From: Nemopilema nomurai
Taxonomy: Eukaryota > Cnidaria > Scyphozoa > Rhizostomeae > Rhizostomatidae
Direction of reading: 5' to 3'
NCBI GenBank assembly: GCA_003864495.1
Contig: ML133402.1
Coordinates: 1,351,867-1,415,866, forward strand
DNA: 64,000 bases
Shown here: piece by piece, positions 12,247 to 25,400 of the stretch
How the letters are laid out: the number at the start of each line of letters is the position of its first letter
Numbering within the stretch: the first letter of the stretch is position 1
Notes under the pieces: generated by a model
Seen by the model: only the letters and a program-made list of their open reading frames with translations
Told to the model about the DNA's origin: nothing
The model's database searches: none
Translations under genes and position numbers: made by a program

Positions 12247-13457
12247 GATTGAAAAAAATTAAGGGATAGTTTCCGTAGTAACAGCTCCTCCGCAACGTTT
12301 AATAATACCGGTTAGCAGAAGACCTGACAGTATTGACCTGCATATAAGGATACAGGCCCCTTATTTTTTAAAAGCACAGATCCTTTCTAGCATAACATGG
12401 TTTTTGTATAAGAAACATAACCCTGATTTTAAGTGTATAACTCGTTTTATAAGAAACACATCAGACCTTAAAGCAAAAGGTTGTTTTTTATATGTGGGAC
12501 ACTGCTTTACATCTTAACACGAAATCTGGTAACAGCTTTGGTATCATGTGGCTCTGAAAGTGAGCAGTAGAGATATGGATTGACAAGGGAACTGATTGTC
12601 AAAAAAGAATAGATTTCAACTCTCTATTTTAACTCGAGTTCACTCGAAATTTTGCATTGAGCCTGATAATATTTATGTGGCTCTTAAAGCAAGCAGTTAC
12701 CTTTATTTCTACACATGAAACACCAACCTAAACCAAATAGGCAATTAAAACAATGAATGCTAGCATTGTAAATACCAGTCTACTTCCTCATTTTCAGAAG
12801 AAAAATCACCTACTAAGGAATGAACACAATGAATGCATTTCTTGGCATTTGTAGTGCTTCAAGAACTTTCATTGTCAAAAAAATTGACCTCTTTAACTTC
12901 ACAAAAATTCCAATTTTCCACATTTTTCAGAGCAAGCAAAACTCCCAAGAAAGATGAGAAAAAATAAACATATGACTGACAACATTATTGAGCTTTTCAA
13001 AATACATCTTCAAGTCCCATAGCACATTATGAACATTACACTCAAGTGGATAAAAAATCCAGTGGTTGAAAAGTAGGGGAAATCAAAAGTGCTTATCATA
13101 TGTGAGTTATAAATTACACCACAGTCTATAATAAAACAGGTTAGTTAATTATTTACAACCCTTTGCTAAACATTCAACTTTCTTGACCCTGAAAGATAGA
13201 AAATGTAGATAACAAGCACTAGAAAGTTTTGACACTTGGCAAATAAAAATTGGTATATTTTCCAATTGAAAACTTGATTACCAAAAGCTCTGAATCTGAT
13301 GTAGATTTGTGGACTAATGAAGAATAAAATTCAAGATAAGAGACAAAAAACAAGAAAAATTCTACATCTGACCCTTTTTGACAAATCAAACAGCCTTAAA
13401 GTGCTTCAATGATTATCTTCAAAGGGCAATGATACCAGAACTCCATGCTCAATAAAT
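12247..13457. other. Spacer between the CEP15-like and MYCBP genes
   Basis: About 1.2 kb of AT-rich sequence. It should contain the MYCBP 3' untranslated region and the CEP15-like promoter. No additional exon or repeat was recognised. Confidence 0.4.
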
Positions 13458-16400
13458 TCATACCTGCTCATTTGCATTTTTTGGTTCATATTGCTCAAGC
13501 TGTAAAATGATTAAAAAATTGCAATTATTACCTCTGCCCTATGTTAATTGACAAAACACAAGTTAAACTAGGTGTCATTTCATGTCAAGGCAGAATTTTT
13601 CTTACAAAAATGTTCTTACAAAGCACTTATTCTTTTCAAGGCTTAGAATATCTGAACATACAATCAGTTGGTTTAAAGCACTTTTTTCTGATATTTATGG
13701 CTTACACTTCCAAAATAACCAACCAACACAGTTCTAAAAGATTCCTTTTTTAGCCCTAACATGTTTTCTTCCCACATTGCTCCTCTAAAATAAAGCCTGA
13801 ATCATGCACATACATTTTTCAAAACCTGTTTCTAGAAGCCATTTTGACAATTTGTATCAACCACTACCATTTTTAGAGCTTGGCATCTTAAGCCTCATTT
13901 TCATCTAAATTTCATGCTCTTCTTTTGCAACACTTATATCGTTATACTTCATGAAAAATTATAAGTTGTAAGACTAACTGAAAAAGTACTTAGCTCTTCG
14001 TGAAGATCACCAATAGGTAACTATAAACTTCTGTAAAACTGCCAACAGGAAGAAGCTACATTAAATAATAATGAAAGCAAAAAATATATTGAAAACAATA
14101 CCTTTTGTTTAAGTTGCGCAGTCTCCTCCTTTAGCTCTTCATTTTTCTGGGTCAGTTCTGAAACCTGCAATTTTAATGACTCAACATCTGCTGTTTCAGG
14201 TGGCCCTCCATGCAGGTGATAGCGCAGAAAGCTAAATAAAGTCAAGGTAACTTCAGCAAAAATTTGAATACTAAAGTTAGCTTTTCCAAGCCATCCTTAC
14301 AAGGTGACAAAAATCTAGAGAGTTGGTCAAGTTTTAGTGACTTTTTTGATGCACTATCTAAAAGAATTTGAGAGAGGCATATGACCACTTCCTCTTTTGG
14401 GAATGTAGATCTCATAAGAATAGCCAAATCACTAGAAACAATTTAGGATTCTGGCAAACAAATATAAAAGTGAATAGTTTGGTGTCTTTTGCTAACTTTC
14501 AAGGTAGGAAACATCCTGCAATATCAACATGTGGAGCAATATCAATTGTAAATGAACCCCGGGTGAGAATACACAGAAAATGCTCTGCATTATTAACTAA
14601 GATTAAGAACTAGAAACAAGGAAATCAATTGTAAAGAAAAGATACTCCAATGCATTGTTTGGTTTCTCTGGTTCTTCGTACAAGGCAACAAGTACTGAAA
14701 AATGGTAGCAGCAGATATCAGCTCATAGTAAACATTTAAATGAGCAAAATCTTTAGCAATAGGGAAAACACAATGCAAAACTCTAAACACAGTACTAATT
14801 GCTATTTCTTATCCTCTTTACACATAAAATTTCACCAAAGATTGCAGGGTAAGATTCTCTATTCAATGGCAAGCCAACGCAAAACTTCAAAATGCTATAC
14901 ATGAGAAAATGTAATAGAAGATAATTTGATGTTTGGTCAAATGTTTGAAAAAAGCATTTTGAAAAAACTTACATAGCTATAGAAACTTGCATAGAAAATA
15001 CCTAACCTCTTGTAAGAGCATCAAGTACTCCTGCTTTCTCAAGATACTTTCTGAATTCCTCTCTTTTTGAGTCAGCTGGCTGGAAGGAGAGAACACCTTT
15101 TATCAAAAAGAATCAAAAATTAATTCAAAGATTCACAGGTTTGTGTTACCACTGAGAAGTGACTTAAGTGCAAATAATGTCCCAACTTTAGACTTGGCAG
15201 ACATTTCATTACTGAGTCACTTAAAGTCCAAAACTATAACATGATAATTGTTTCAGTTTCAAAACCAGGTTGTCTTATATCCCCATTCTAGTTAACATTC
15301 ATGTTTTCTTCAAATTTTGAAAACATTATGAATAGGACATTCCAATTTGCTTACCTAGAACAAATCCACAAGATATTGTGCTAGCCCTTTAAAACTTGCA
15401 ATGGAATAGCAAATGTGTTTGCAAACAAGGAACCACAGATAAAAGGCCTCAAGTATTAGAGCCATGGCCCAGCTTTTAAAATTTCCTCAAAAGTTTCTTT
15501 AATTTTTTTTAATTAGATTTGTATTAAACTCTGTTCCTCCAGTGACACATTAACCAAGGGCCCCCTAGGGCTTTTCAATTTTAAGGGGGGGGGTCCAAGC
15601 AAATTTTTTTTAAGCATATAAAAAGTGCCAAGCAGCATTAGGGGGTCCCACTAACCTTTGGCCCAGGGGCCCAACAGTTGCATATGCCACCCTGGTCCCC
15701 TCCCTACTTTTTTATATCATCAGAGGGCCTGGCCTGTGTTGATGGCTAGAATAGTTAAGGTTTAATACAAAGATTTAATACAAATACATACTTAAATTTT
15801 TCTAATTTTGTGGCAAATTAAATTTCCCTCCGTTACCCTTTGAATGACATATTGATAGTGTTTGAACAATTGGAAAAGTAATGCACTTTTGCTTTTGAAA
15901 GACTCAAATAAGAAGGGTAAAATAACCAATGCAACCTAATTTTTTTAAATGTCAATGACACATTATTATTACATTAACAGTCTGTAATAGAATATGTGCA
16001 TATATGTTTCAGATTTTTGTGTATCTAGTTGCAGCTTTGTGAATTTTTCTACAAATTGCAGCAAAATAGTGCTGGACAAGTATTAGAGAAGGTAGACATG
16101 ATACTAATCACAATGACTGATACTAAAATAAATAGCGGCACTTGGGGAGTCATAAAAAAGAAGATAGAAAAATACGAACATTCAATTGAAATAGGACGGT
16201 TAGAGTGATTCTGCATTTCAAAATTAAAGTTGTGGTTTTCACATAGCAACAGCTTGAATTAAAACACGCTAGGGTATAATAGTACAATTAAACTTCTCTC
16301 TTTGCACGAATCAAAGAGCACTAATAAAATTAAAGTCATCAAATAATACTTTTCTGTCATTTAAATAGCTTTTCATGCAATTTTGGCGGTAAGATATAGT

Positions 16401-16550
16401 AAGGCATTTCCATATACGAACGACTAGGCCTACCATCAATTCAGTAAGAAGCGCTTCGAAATTTCGCTCCTTCTTAAAAACTCTAGGCTTGGAGCTGACA
16501 TGAAAAAAGTGAAATACCTTATTGGCAGTGCTTCCTGATGTCGAAGGCAT
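13458..16550 (-). CDS. MYCBP: c-Myc-binding protein (MYCBP/AMY-1), 5 exons
   Basis: Coding exons on the minus strand are 16550-16518, 15079-15007, 14694-14646, 14231-14102 and 13499-13458, with canonical GT/AG borders and phases that join cleanly. The product is about 108 residues, close to the 103 of human MYCBP. Exon 2 encodes ADSKREEFRKYLEKAGVLDA, exons 3-4 the segment VLVALYEEPEKPNNALDFLR, and exon 4 a C-terminal leucine-zipper-like helix (VSELTQKNEELKEETAQLKQ). The last exon encodes EQYEP and stops at TGA 13460-13458. The first exon gives only a divergent, Ser/Thr-rich N-terminus, as in other species. The family binds the N-terminus of MYC and A-kinase anchoring proteins and occurs in cytoplasm, nucleus and cilia. 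The first intron (about 1.4 kb) holds a G-rich repeat remnant. Confidence 0.95.
15540..15705. repeat. G/C-rich repeat remnant in MYCBP intron 1
   Basis: Within AT-rich intron sequence there is an island containing GGGCCCCCTAGGGC, a run of nine G, GGGGGTCCC and GGCCCAGGGGCCC. The two outer GGGCCCC blocks are roughly inverted with respect to each other, which may mark the ends of an old DNA transposon, but no target duplication was found. Confidence 0.35.
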
Positions 16551-19523
16551 TCTTGATCGTTGTTAGGAAAAAACTGTTCAGACTTCCGTGCAGTTCTGCC
16601 TCCGTTTCTATGGACTTCGTTTGTCGTTTCCAGTTACTGAATAAGAGACCGACCGGTTCGATTTGCCTCGGTTTAGAAAAGAGACCGTTCTAGCCACTCA
16701 ACACCCAATGCACACTTTTAAACACTTTTTATAAAAAATAAATTCTAATCATTATAGAACTTTTAATAGAGAATATTAAGGTTCAAAAATGCTCAAATTT
16801 AGGAATAATGTCAGGCTCAACAATCATCAAGACTAAGATTTCTCTTCAATTTGAGTTTTCTTCTAAAACAAAACAACTGTCGCGTGATTAAAAAAATGTT
16901 TTTGGATTAAGATCGTATTTGTATCATTAGATTTTGCATTTTAATATCAAATTTGTTGTTCCTATTGAAATTTAAGATGAATCAAACATCAAAGCAAATT
17001 AACACCTTGTGTTGGGCAAGAATGACTTAAGAATAATCTTAGGCTCAAAATAGAAAGCATTTTAAGAGTACTAAGGCAAAAATTGAGGTATTCTTATAAA
17101 AAATTGTGTACCAAATATCAATTACGAGAGGGTATGTAATATTTGGTATGCACCAAAATTGCTTTTCACGCATGAGGGAATACGCCAATTATCGTTTTGG
17201 TTTTTGGACATCTTCGAACTCGATAATGCTTCTGCCAAAGAGTGATGACCATGCAGAAAGAAACAAAAAGCAATGTTTCACGGTCACCCAAAAACAACTC
17301 ATGGCCAGGGAAGGTAGAAAATTTTGTCAAGAAAATAGTAAAATTTTTGTCAAGAAAGTAGAAAATATGACTTGTCAATGAACTGTTTTATGCAATCCTC
17401 AGAAGTCGAAAAACTTGGCAGCACTATGCCAATGGCAGTTTCATCTTACATGATTTTTGTAGTTTTTCAGTTATTCTTGGTTCACGTGATGTTGTGAAGT
17501 GAAATCTATCAGTCATCAGAATTGGCAGTATTTCCCCCCGAATATGTATACTACGATCTTGAATCCAACGCAAATTAAAATGCCCTTCTTGCAAACAAAA
17601 TGCCATTAAGACGCTTTCTACGTTCCTGGGAAAAGAACAGAAAGAACCCGAATAAATATGTATGGAAATAATGGTACTTTATGGCACTGTACAGCTTGCA
17701 AATTAGAACACTAGAAAGGTAAACAACAAAAAGAACTGTAATAATTCAGAAAGGTCCTGAAAAAAAGTTTTACGTGTAAGGTATCTACCTAGATTCTTCT
17801 TACTGAGTTATAGTTACTACATTTTCACAAAAAAAGAAAACTTATCTAAAGAAATAAAAAACCGTATGATTAACTCTAAAACTTTATAGTTTCTTTCCAA
17901 ATCACAAGCAATTGAAATTCATATTCAATCTAGGTGCTCTTCCTACTGTCTGAGTACGATGTTTAGAAGTTAGAAAAAAGTTTGCCTGGGCTGATTTTTT
18001 GAGCGAAAGGGATATTCAGAATGGAGCACAGATTGCTTCCAAAGGATGCGAATCTTATGTATAATGAAAGTTGTCTTTCGCTAGCACCACGCTTAACCTC
18101 CTTTCTGTTTGATTACTCTACTATCTATTAAAGGCAGGTAATATATATTGTTGCCTGTGTTATTGTTGGTGTATATCGCTCAATGCGTCAGTGAAGTGTG
18201 TTACTGGAAAATTATGGAAAACATATACTTATCCAAAAAGCATACGACAAACTAATATTGCATATAGTATGCATAGCAAATTCAAACATAAACGCAAGAA
18301 TGAATTAACTCGAATCAGGTATCGATGTTACACATTTTACGTAATATTTTTTCCATGTTATCCTATGCTATCTTATTCTTTCTTCCATCTTATCCTTAGA
18401 TCTACGGGTGCCAAATCATAGCAAAACTTGCGTTGGTCGGTCAGGATTCTTTTCAGTGAAAAGTGACATGGTGCATGCTGGATAAGTTGAAGCTTGACCT
18501 CTGATAAGTTCTTATTGAATTAACTTATGATTGATGGTCGTTCTTTTTCTTAAATTTAATATGTTATTTTTCTGTAAATATTCATCTTCGTTCTCTTTAA
18601 TTGGATACCGGCCTACAACACTGGTTCCTAAAGGACACATTTCAGTTCCATTTTTGTCATTAAACTTTGATATGATAGCCAGATTAGATTTCTCTGCCTG
18701 CAAGGATATGTCTGATAATTCTAATAGTTCCAATCGTTTAAGAATATATACTGGCGATACCCTCCCAACCAGCGCATAAGATAGGAACAACTGTCCGAGC
18801 TAAAGATTTTAGATAAAAATTCCCTATTTTGCCCTTTCCTAGTGCTGCTTGGAAAAAGTTTACTTATTTGTTTTGTATAGTATTACATGTCTACGTATGA
18901 TTCGAAGAGTTTCCGGGAAAGTTTCCTGAGGAAAACATGGAAAATATGAGCTACCGGAAAAATGAATTAAATCAAGCGTGTCATGTCGGCGGAATTAAAT
19001 CGTGAAACAACTTAAAATAGGATGAGTGGCACGTTTTATGAAGGGGTTTTTCCTTGACACGGGGATCACCTTTCAATGTTTCTTGCCTGCCCTCTGACGG
19101 TCAAAAGCAAGTCATGCTTTCTAAACGAAGGCTATTGGGATCGGTCTATTCCTATGCATCTTTGACGCAATTAGATAAATTACAAACATAATAAATAGGT
19201 AAGAGAAAATCAGATAATGGCGATTTGATCTTCTCTTTGTAATTTGGACGCTGCGTGGCCGTCTTTTCGCGGGTTTCGTAATGACCGTTAACAGTGAGGG
19301 GTTATGGGATAGAACGTTCTTTCGAAGGCCCATGTGTTGAACCTAAATGCAAGCCTTGTAGTTGAGTTAATCGTCCAGTGAAACAACCTATAAAATACAA
19401 CCCATTGCACATGGAAATCCAAGTAAAGAGGAAACGAAACAATGAATTAGTTTATTTGATAAATTGATATTTGCCAACAAGAGAGATAGGGAAACATCTT
19501 TGTATTTCCTGCAGATAGCAAAG
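16551..19523. other. Divergent intergenic region between MYCBP and SCAF4/8
   Basis: About 3 kb between the start codons of MYCBP (minus) and SCAF4/8 (plus). Both promoters must lie here. No convincing TATA box or exon is seen. Around 18512-18790 both strands are open for 80-90 codons, without recognisable domains. Confidence 0.45.
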
Positions 19524-22403
19524 ATGGCGGACATGGACCTTGTTCGTTATTTTAACAGCGAGGTATGATCGAAATTTCAATGCTTGTCGATTCATTAATG
19601 CAGTTGAGACGGGTTTAAATATCATTTACATTTTGTAGATAAAGGCTTATGATCTTCCCTTACATTGTGTCGCGCAGAAGTTGTCAGTCCTTTGTCTTTT
19701 CGTCTCACTCCCATTTTTCGTTAAAAGGCTTTTTTCGTGGTTTTTCAGGCTGAGTAACACTCTATCGACCTAATTTTTATTGCTTTCTATGCCATTTTAT
19801 TTATGTTTGATGCTGTTCTAGCCTTTTCTGGATCTAGTCGATAGAATTATTCGATGTTTTCATCTTGTGATGTTGTCATAAAATATTTGTCGTTAAGGAA
19901 CAGGCCCTCAATCCAATGAGTCGATTCTACGTCATTTTTATGGGCTGTGAATACATAAGCAGTGAATTGAAAAGTTGATATGAATCACAATTAGGTTACC
20001 TTGTATTTGGCTACTTCCTTGCTTGTTACTTCCTTGTTGGTAAAGTTATTCTAATGGATACTCAGGAAGTTTAAAAAACATATAGAAGATTAAAGTCCAA
20101 TTTGACTTTGTTTGTTGAGAATTTGAGCAAGTTAAGTTATTTACCTTCAAACAATTCTCTGAAATAATCTTTATTTTGATCCAAATTATGATTATTTTGA
20201 CACTAATGACCATAAATGTAAATAATAGGGAGTTGCACTTTTTCAAAATGTAAACATGAATATTATTCACATTCGTATCACTCTCATTAGATTAAAACAT
20301 TACCATATGGTATATGTAGATTTTTAAACATTCAACTATCAATGTTTCCTTTTTGTTTCCAAATGAGTCCAAATGAAAAGGGAAAAAGCAGGCACCTTAG
20401 AAAACCTATAATAGGAATCAACTACATCCAAGTTATTGTAAAATAAGAAGTAAAGAGTATTTTTTGTTTTTATCATAGCTATCAGCTCTTTATGAAACAA
20501 AGCCACCAATATCTAAAGCAAAGATGACATCAATCACAAAATATGCTGTTAAGGCTGTCAAGGTATGTTAGGATGATATGATTGTTTCTTGTCATCTCTC
20601 ATATGAGTTAATAGCATACAAATATATATATATTGTTTGGCATTTCTTTAAATGCAACAAATGCATTTATGTAGGTATGTTTGTCTTTGTTTTTAAGGAA
20701 AATTATATAACTCCAATAAGTGTAAGTCACTCTTCTGGAAATGATGAGGTATTCTTACACGGTACACATTCGTAATCTGTCAAATGACACCTCAAAGCTT
20801 TTGTCCTTCTAACATGTGAAGCTCAGTGACATTTTCTGTTCATGTATCTTCATTGAATCTGGTTTTAGTCTGTGAAACCGTCTTTTAGTGTTGCTAGAAA
20901 AGTGTGCAAAGTGTGATATTAATTTGGTACTTAACATTACCTTCAGTAAATATGAAGCAACTACATAAACACATCCATATTACCTAGGGATTAATGCTAC
21001 CATGTCCCATGCAATGTCTATTTCCTTTAAAGGTTCTATTTGCTTAAACATTATATTTAAGTAGTTCATTAAGAGTTAGACAAGGATGTTTAGTAGTGTT
21101 AATTGGTAGAATTTTTAAGTATTTAGATGTTTCCCATTTATATTAAGGCAAATTATTTGTTTCCTTTCAGTTTTATAAGCACATTGTTCATGGTGTAGAA
21201 AAATTTGTTCAGAAGGTAAGTGGCTTTATATTCTTATGAGTTCCTTGCCATGAGCATTCAACATTAAATATTCAGCTTATTTTCATAAAAGCCAGTTGTC
21301 CTAGTAAATTTGCTTCCCTCTTCTTAAGATTTTGAAGCTAAAACTGATGATAATTTTTATGTTACATCTGTCTTATCAACCAAATGTTGTATTATGAAAC
21401 AGTATTATCACAATAGCAACCTGTTTGGTATAATTCTACATGTCTTGTGAAGTATCTGTCAATTTATGTCAAATATCATCTCTCGTTTTCTTATTTTAGT
21501 GTCGCCCAGAATACAAAGTTCCAGGACTCTACATTATTGACTCCATTGTCAGACAGTCAAAACATCAAGTGAGTTTATCATTTGGAAATTTACTAGCTGA
21601 TTAGCCATAAAGAATATAAAATATATTTTAATTCCTGTCCTTTTTCCTTTATTTAGTGGTAACTAAAGAAATTTGCAATTGGGTATTAACTTGTGCAATG
21701 GATCCTTTTAAACTTGGATTAATTTTATTTTACTTTGCCTAGAATTTTTTGAAGATGGAATAAGCTTTGTTCATATTCTTGTAGCAACCATTTGGTTTTA
21801 TATTTAAGTTTGTGTCTTATTTCAGTTTGGAAGGGAAAAGGATCTCTATGGACCAAGATTTGCCAAAAACATCAAGATTACTTTTTCCCATTTATACAAA
21901 TGCCCAGAGGAAGAAAAGGTTTTTTAAAATTTGCAGAATAGCATTATTGTTGTTAACATTACTTTATACATAGGGTCTTCTTAAAACCATTGTTATAGGG
22001 TTGCTTAGTGTAGAGAGTGTCTGTGATACTTTTGTTCTCAAGTTCAAACTGTAGTATGCCTTCACATAAAGTTTATATAAATTTAATTTTACCTGCTTCT
22101 GCTTTGAAAGTAAGAAGCAGAAATCAGTTGAGATAATGAGTCTTCTAATTAACCTTTAATCTGGCTGCATTTCCTACATATTTTCAAGCCTGTAAGATTA
22201 ATGGCATCGATTTTGGCTTTGAAAGTGAATCTTCCCAATTTTTGCATAAGGCTGACCTGATGTTTTGATTTTGCAGTCAAAGATTGTGCGCGTTTTGAAC
22301 TTATGGCAGAAAAACGGGGTTTATGCACCTGAGGTGGTTCAGCCACTTCTTGATATGGCAGCAGGTCATAATCATCATCATCACCACCATCACCATCATA
22401 ACA
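19524..22403 (+). other. CTD-interacting domain (CID) exons 1-6 of SCAF4/8
   Basis: Six short exons encode about 150 residues that follow the SCAF4/SCAF8 CID without gaps, including FYKHIV, KCRPEYKVP-type sequence, RQSKHQFGREKDLYGPRF and SKIVRVLNLWQ. This domain recognises heptad repeats of the RNA polymerase II tail. Conservation is far higher than in the rest of the protein. Exon 6 ends in an unusual polyhistidine stretch directly after the conserved DMAAG. Confidence 0.9.
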
Positions 22404-25400
22404 GTAAGTGTGCCTCAACTCTTCCAATTCAAGGTTGGCCTCTAGCAGTGCTGAAATTGACAAAATCTCATTGTCTTTTGTGTGCTATGTCCACTGCAAA
22501 AGTTTAGAAAGACCTTGCAGTTATGCAAAGGTTATTTTCCATGTTTTAACATTGTCACATTATTACCAGTGATGCTGTCCATTCCTGCTTCCAGATAGTT
22601 TGCTGCTTTTCTTTAATTTCTCAATCAGAACTTTCAAACTTGGAATACCCTCTTTTAAATGCAGCCTTCCTAGAAGAAACATCTCAGAAAGGGAATTTTA
22701 CTTATTTGTATGAAGCCTGTTCAAGGGTTATTGCTATAAGAATTTAAGCTAAGTCTTGCCATTGTTATTATTTATCTTAATACAATCAATATATACATCT
22801 AGAAATTACCATAATGCTTCAATTAAACACCACATTTCTACAATCGCCCCCCATTTAATTTATATTTCAATAAACGCCCCTCTATTAAATGACTCCCTTG
22901 AATAGACGCCTCCTTGTAAAAGGGCAGTGTTTTCGAAACACACCAAAGCTGCTCTTTTTTTAACATATCGAGGAAGACAATGAATGTGGATGATGACTTT
23001 GAACTATACATTTAGATGTTTTTTTTAATTATACTTCTGGAACCAGACTTATTTAGCTGTTACTCAGAGTTTCACACTAAATGCGATCATCATTAGATTT
23101 CTTTAAAATATATTGCCTAGGAAGAATGAAAAAATTCAATAAACGCCATCACGTTAAACGCCCCATCGAATTGAAGCCCCCTTAAGATATCAACATTTAA
23201 TAAACGTTTAATCGAATTTTTGCGCTATCTCAATTTTAATGTGAGCTGAATGATAGCATTGTGTGCAAGCGCAAGATCATTGGTCTAGAATTCAAGACAG
23301 ATTGTAGAGAGATGTGATCCTGTTTTGGGTTGCTTACAGCAGATAGCGGCTTTCTTAAGTCTGACATATCGATAATTATTGCCTTGGTCAAGTCCTTGCG
23401 TATCTCAGAATTTGGTTCAAACTCTCGTCGAGTCCTCAATGTGAAACGGTTGCATTCAGCATTCATTGCCTAGACCTTCGATGCTTGCCTAACTGTGCAC
23501 TCGTATGCATTACTTGTTGTTCATCTGTCATTAATAGAAATATCGTCTGTTGCGCACTAATAGAAAGAAAGGATCTATAACAACAACGCCCGTGCTCTTT
23601 CTTGTACAGCTAACGACGCAGCAGACTCCCCGACGGACAGCAGCGACCTGTCCAGCGCAAAACCGGGGGTCGGCCCAAATTACCTGACTAAACTTGAGCA
23701 ACAGCGGCAGGAACAGGACATGCAGATTCAGCAGCTTAAGAAGGCCCTTGAGCAGCAGCAACAGCAACAACAACTCTTGCAACAACAGCTACAACTGCAA
23801 ATGCTTCAGCAGCAAAAACAGCAACATGTTAAGGTGAGCCAGTCCTTCCATATTGTTGTTCACCGTTTTCTTTGCAATGCTCGATACAGTTTCGTGCTAT
23901 CTAGGCCCAAATCAGTTGCTTGTTATGTCTTCTTTTTGTTAACAATATCCAAAATGGTTTCTTTGTATTTTTCAATTGTAGATTCGCTGTTTTGTCTACG
24001 ATTTTGAGGTTTTAACAGCCTGTTATAGAACGTAATCTTGAGTAGTAATGTCTGCTTTTCTGTCCTGATAGTCGAGCGAGCAACACCAACAACCTGGTTC
24101 TCAGACGTTGCCAGCATCAGGGCTACCAGCGGGCCAGCTCCCAGTGCAAATGAATACCGCAGGTTCATTGCAGTTAACCGGTCATCGAATACCGGTAAAC
24201 CAGGCACCGGAGACGCAGATGAGGACTGTGGCAGCACCAGCTAATCAGAGGTTGGTTCACGTTCCATTTGTAGGTAGAAGGAGGCATTTTCGACACTTTC
24301 CCTGCAGAAGTAAAACATTGCTTGAAGCATGCCTAGATAGTGTTAAAATTCCAGATTTTCTGAACTTGATGACGAATGATGGAATGTTAAATTTAAGGAT
24401 ATCTTGGGGCAACTAAATTTAAATGCAATATAGCTGCAAAAATACTTGTTCGACATGAATCTTTGGAAGGAGTTGATGTTTTTAGTATAACTGGAATTAG
24501 AGAAGGGAGAGATCAATGGTTAGAGGTCAAGCAGAGGGAACGATGAAGATGTTTGGAAAGGGATAGTTCATGAGCTGTTGGAATTTCATGGGGTATGGGC
24601 TTGTGGGGGCTTTGGATCATGGTTTTAAGATATACCATGCAGCTATACATTTGTTAAAGATAGCAAGGCTATATCTTGTAGCTATTGTGTATAAATGGAA
24701 TATTTATGGTTTGTCGGAATTAGGACTGATAAAGAAAATCTCTGATATTCGTGTTAGTGGATAAAGCTTATATGTCTACTGTTGATATCGCCGTGTGTTT
24801 ATAGCTGTATGATGATTGCCTTACCTTCTTTGACATTCCAGACCGGAAGAGAAAGATTCATCAAGCAGACCGATGCAGGGAGCTGCACTGATCATGGAGA
24901 AGTTCAAGCGGATGATGCAAGAAAATAGCGGAAGTCACGTGGGGGGCCAGGACAAGGTTGTCATTCCCGGCCTTGGGGCTGACACACCAGTCAAGAGTGA
25001 CAAAGGAAAGAGTCCCAAGTTTAATCAGGTACACTTGACACTATGGCACTTGACACTATACGGCTTTTAGTCCGTTTGTAGAATTTGATGTTGACATCCG
25101 ATAAACCATGTATTACATTTCCAGTTTCAAAGAGCTGTGCAGCAGATGTTTCATTGGCTATCCGATGTTTTTTAAAAAGGAAAGCCGGCAGATACATAAT
25201 GTTTGATTGAAGATAACACATAATAATCAGTTGTCTTCGAAAGTTCATAATAAACGCAAGACTAGATTACCCCATGTTGCCACCATGGCTTTTGAAGAAA
25301 TTGCTAGAAGCACTGGTATCGCCAATTATTATCAAATGCAGAGCTCAGGTGAAAGCAGGTTTCGAATTAATCAAGCGATTTATCCAGGATGATTAGAATT

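Noticed and set aside
18512..18790. Overlapping open frames of 80-90 codons on both strands
   Set aside because: No domain, splice or promoter support. Could be a decayed transposon fragment, but nothing identifies it.
22149..22463. 104-codon minus frame with an acidic DGDGGDDDD stretch
   Set aside because: It is the complement of the CAT/CAC polyhistidine codons in SCAF4/8 exon 6.
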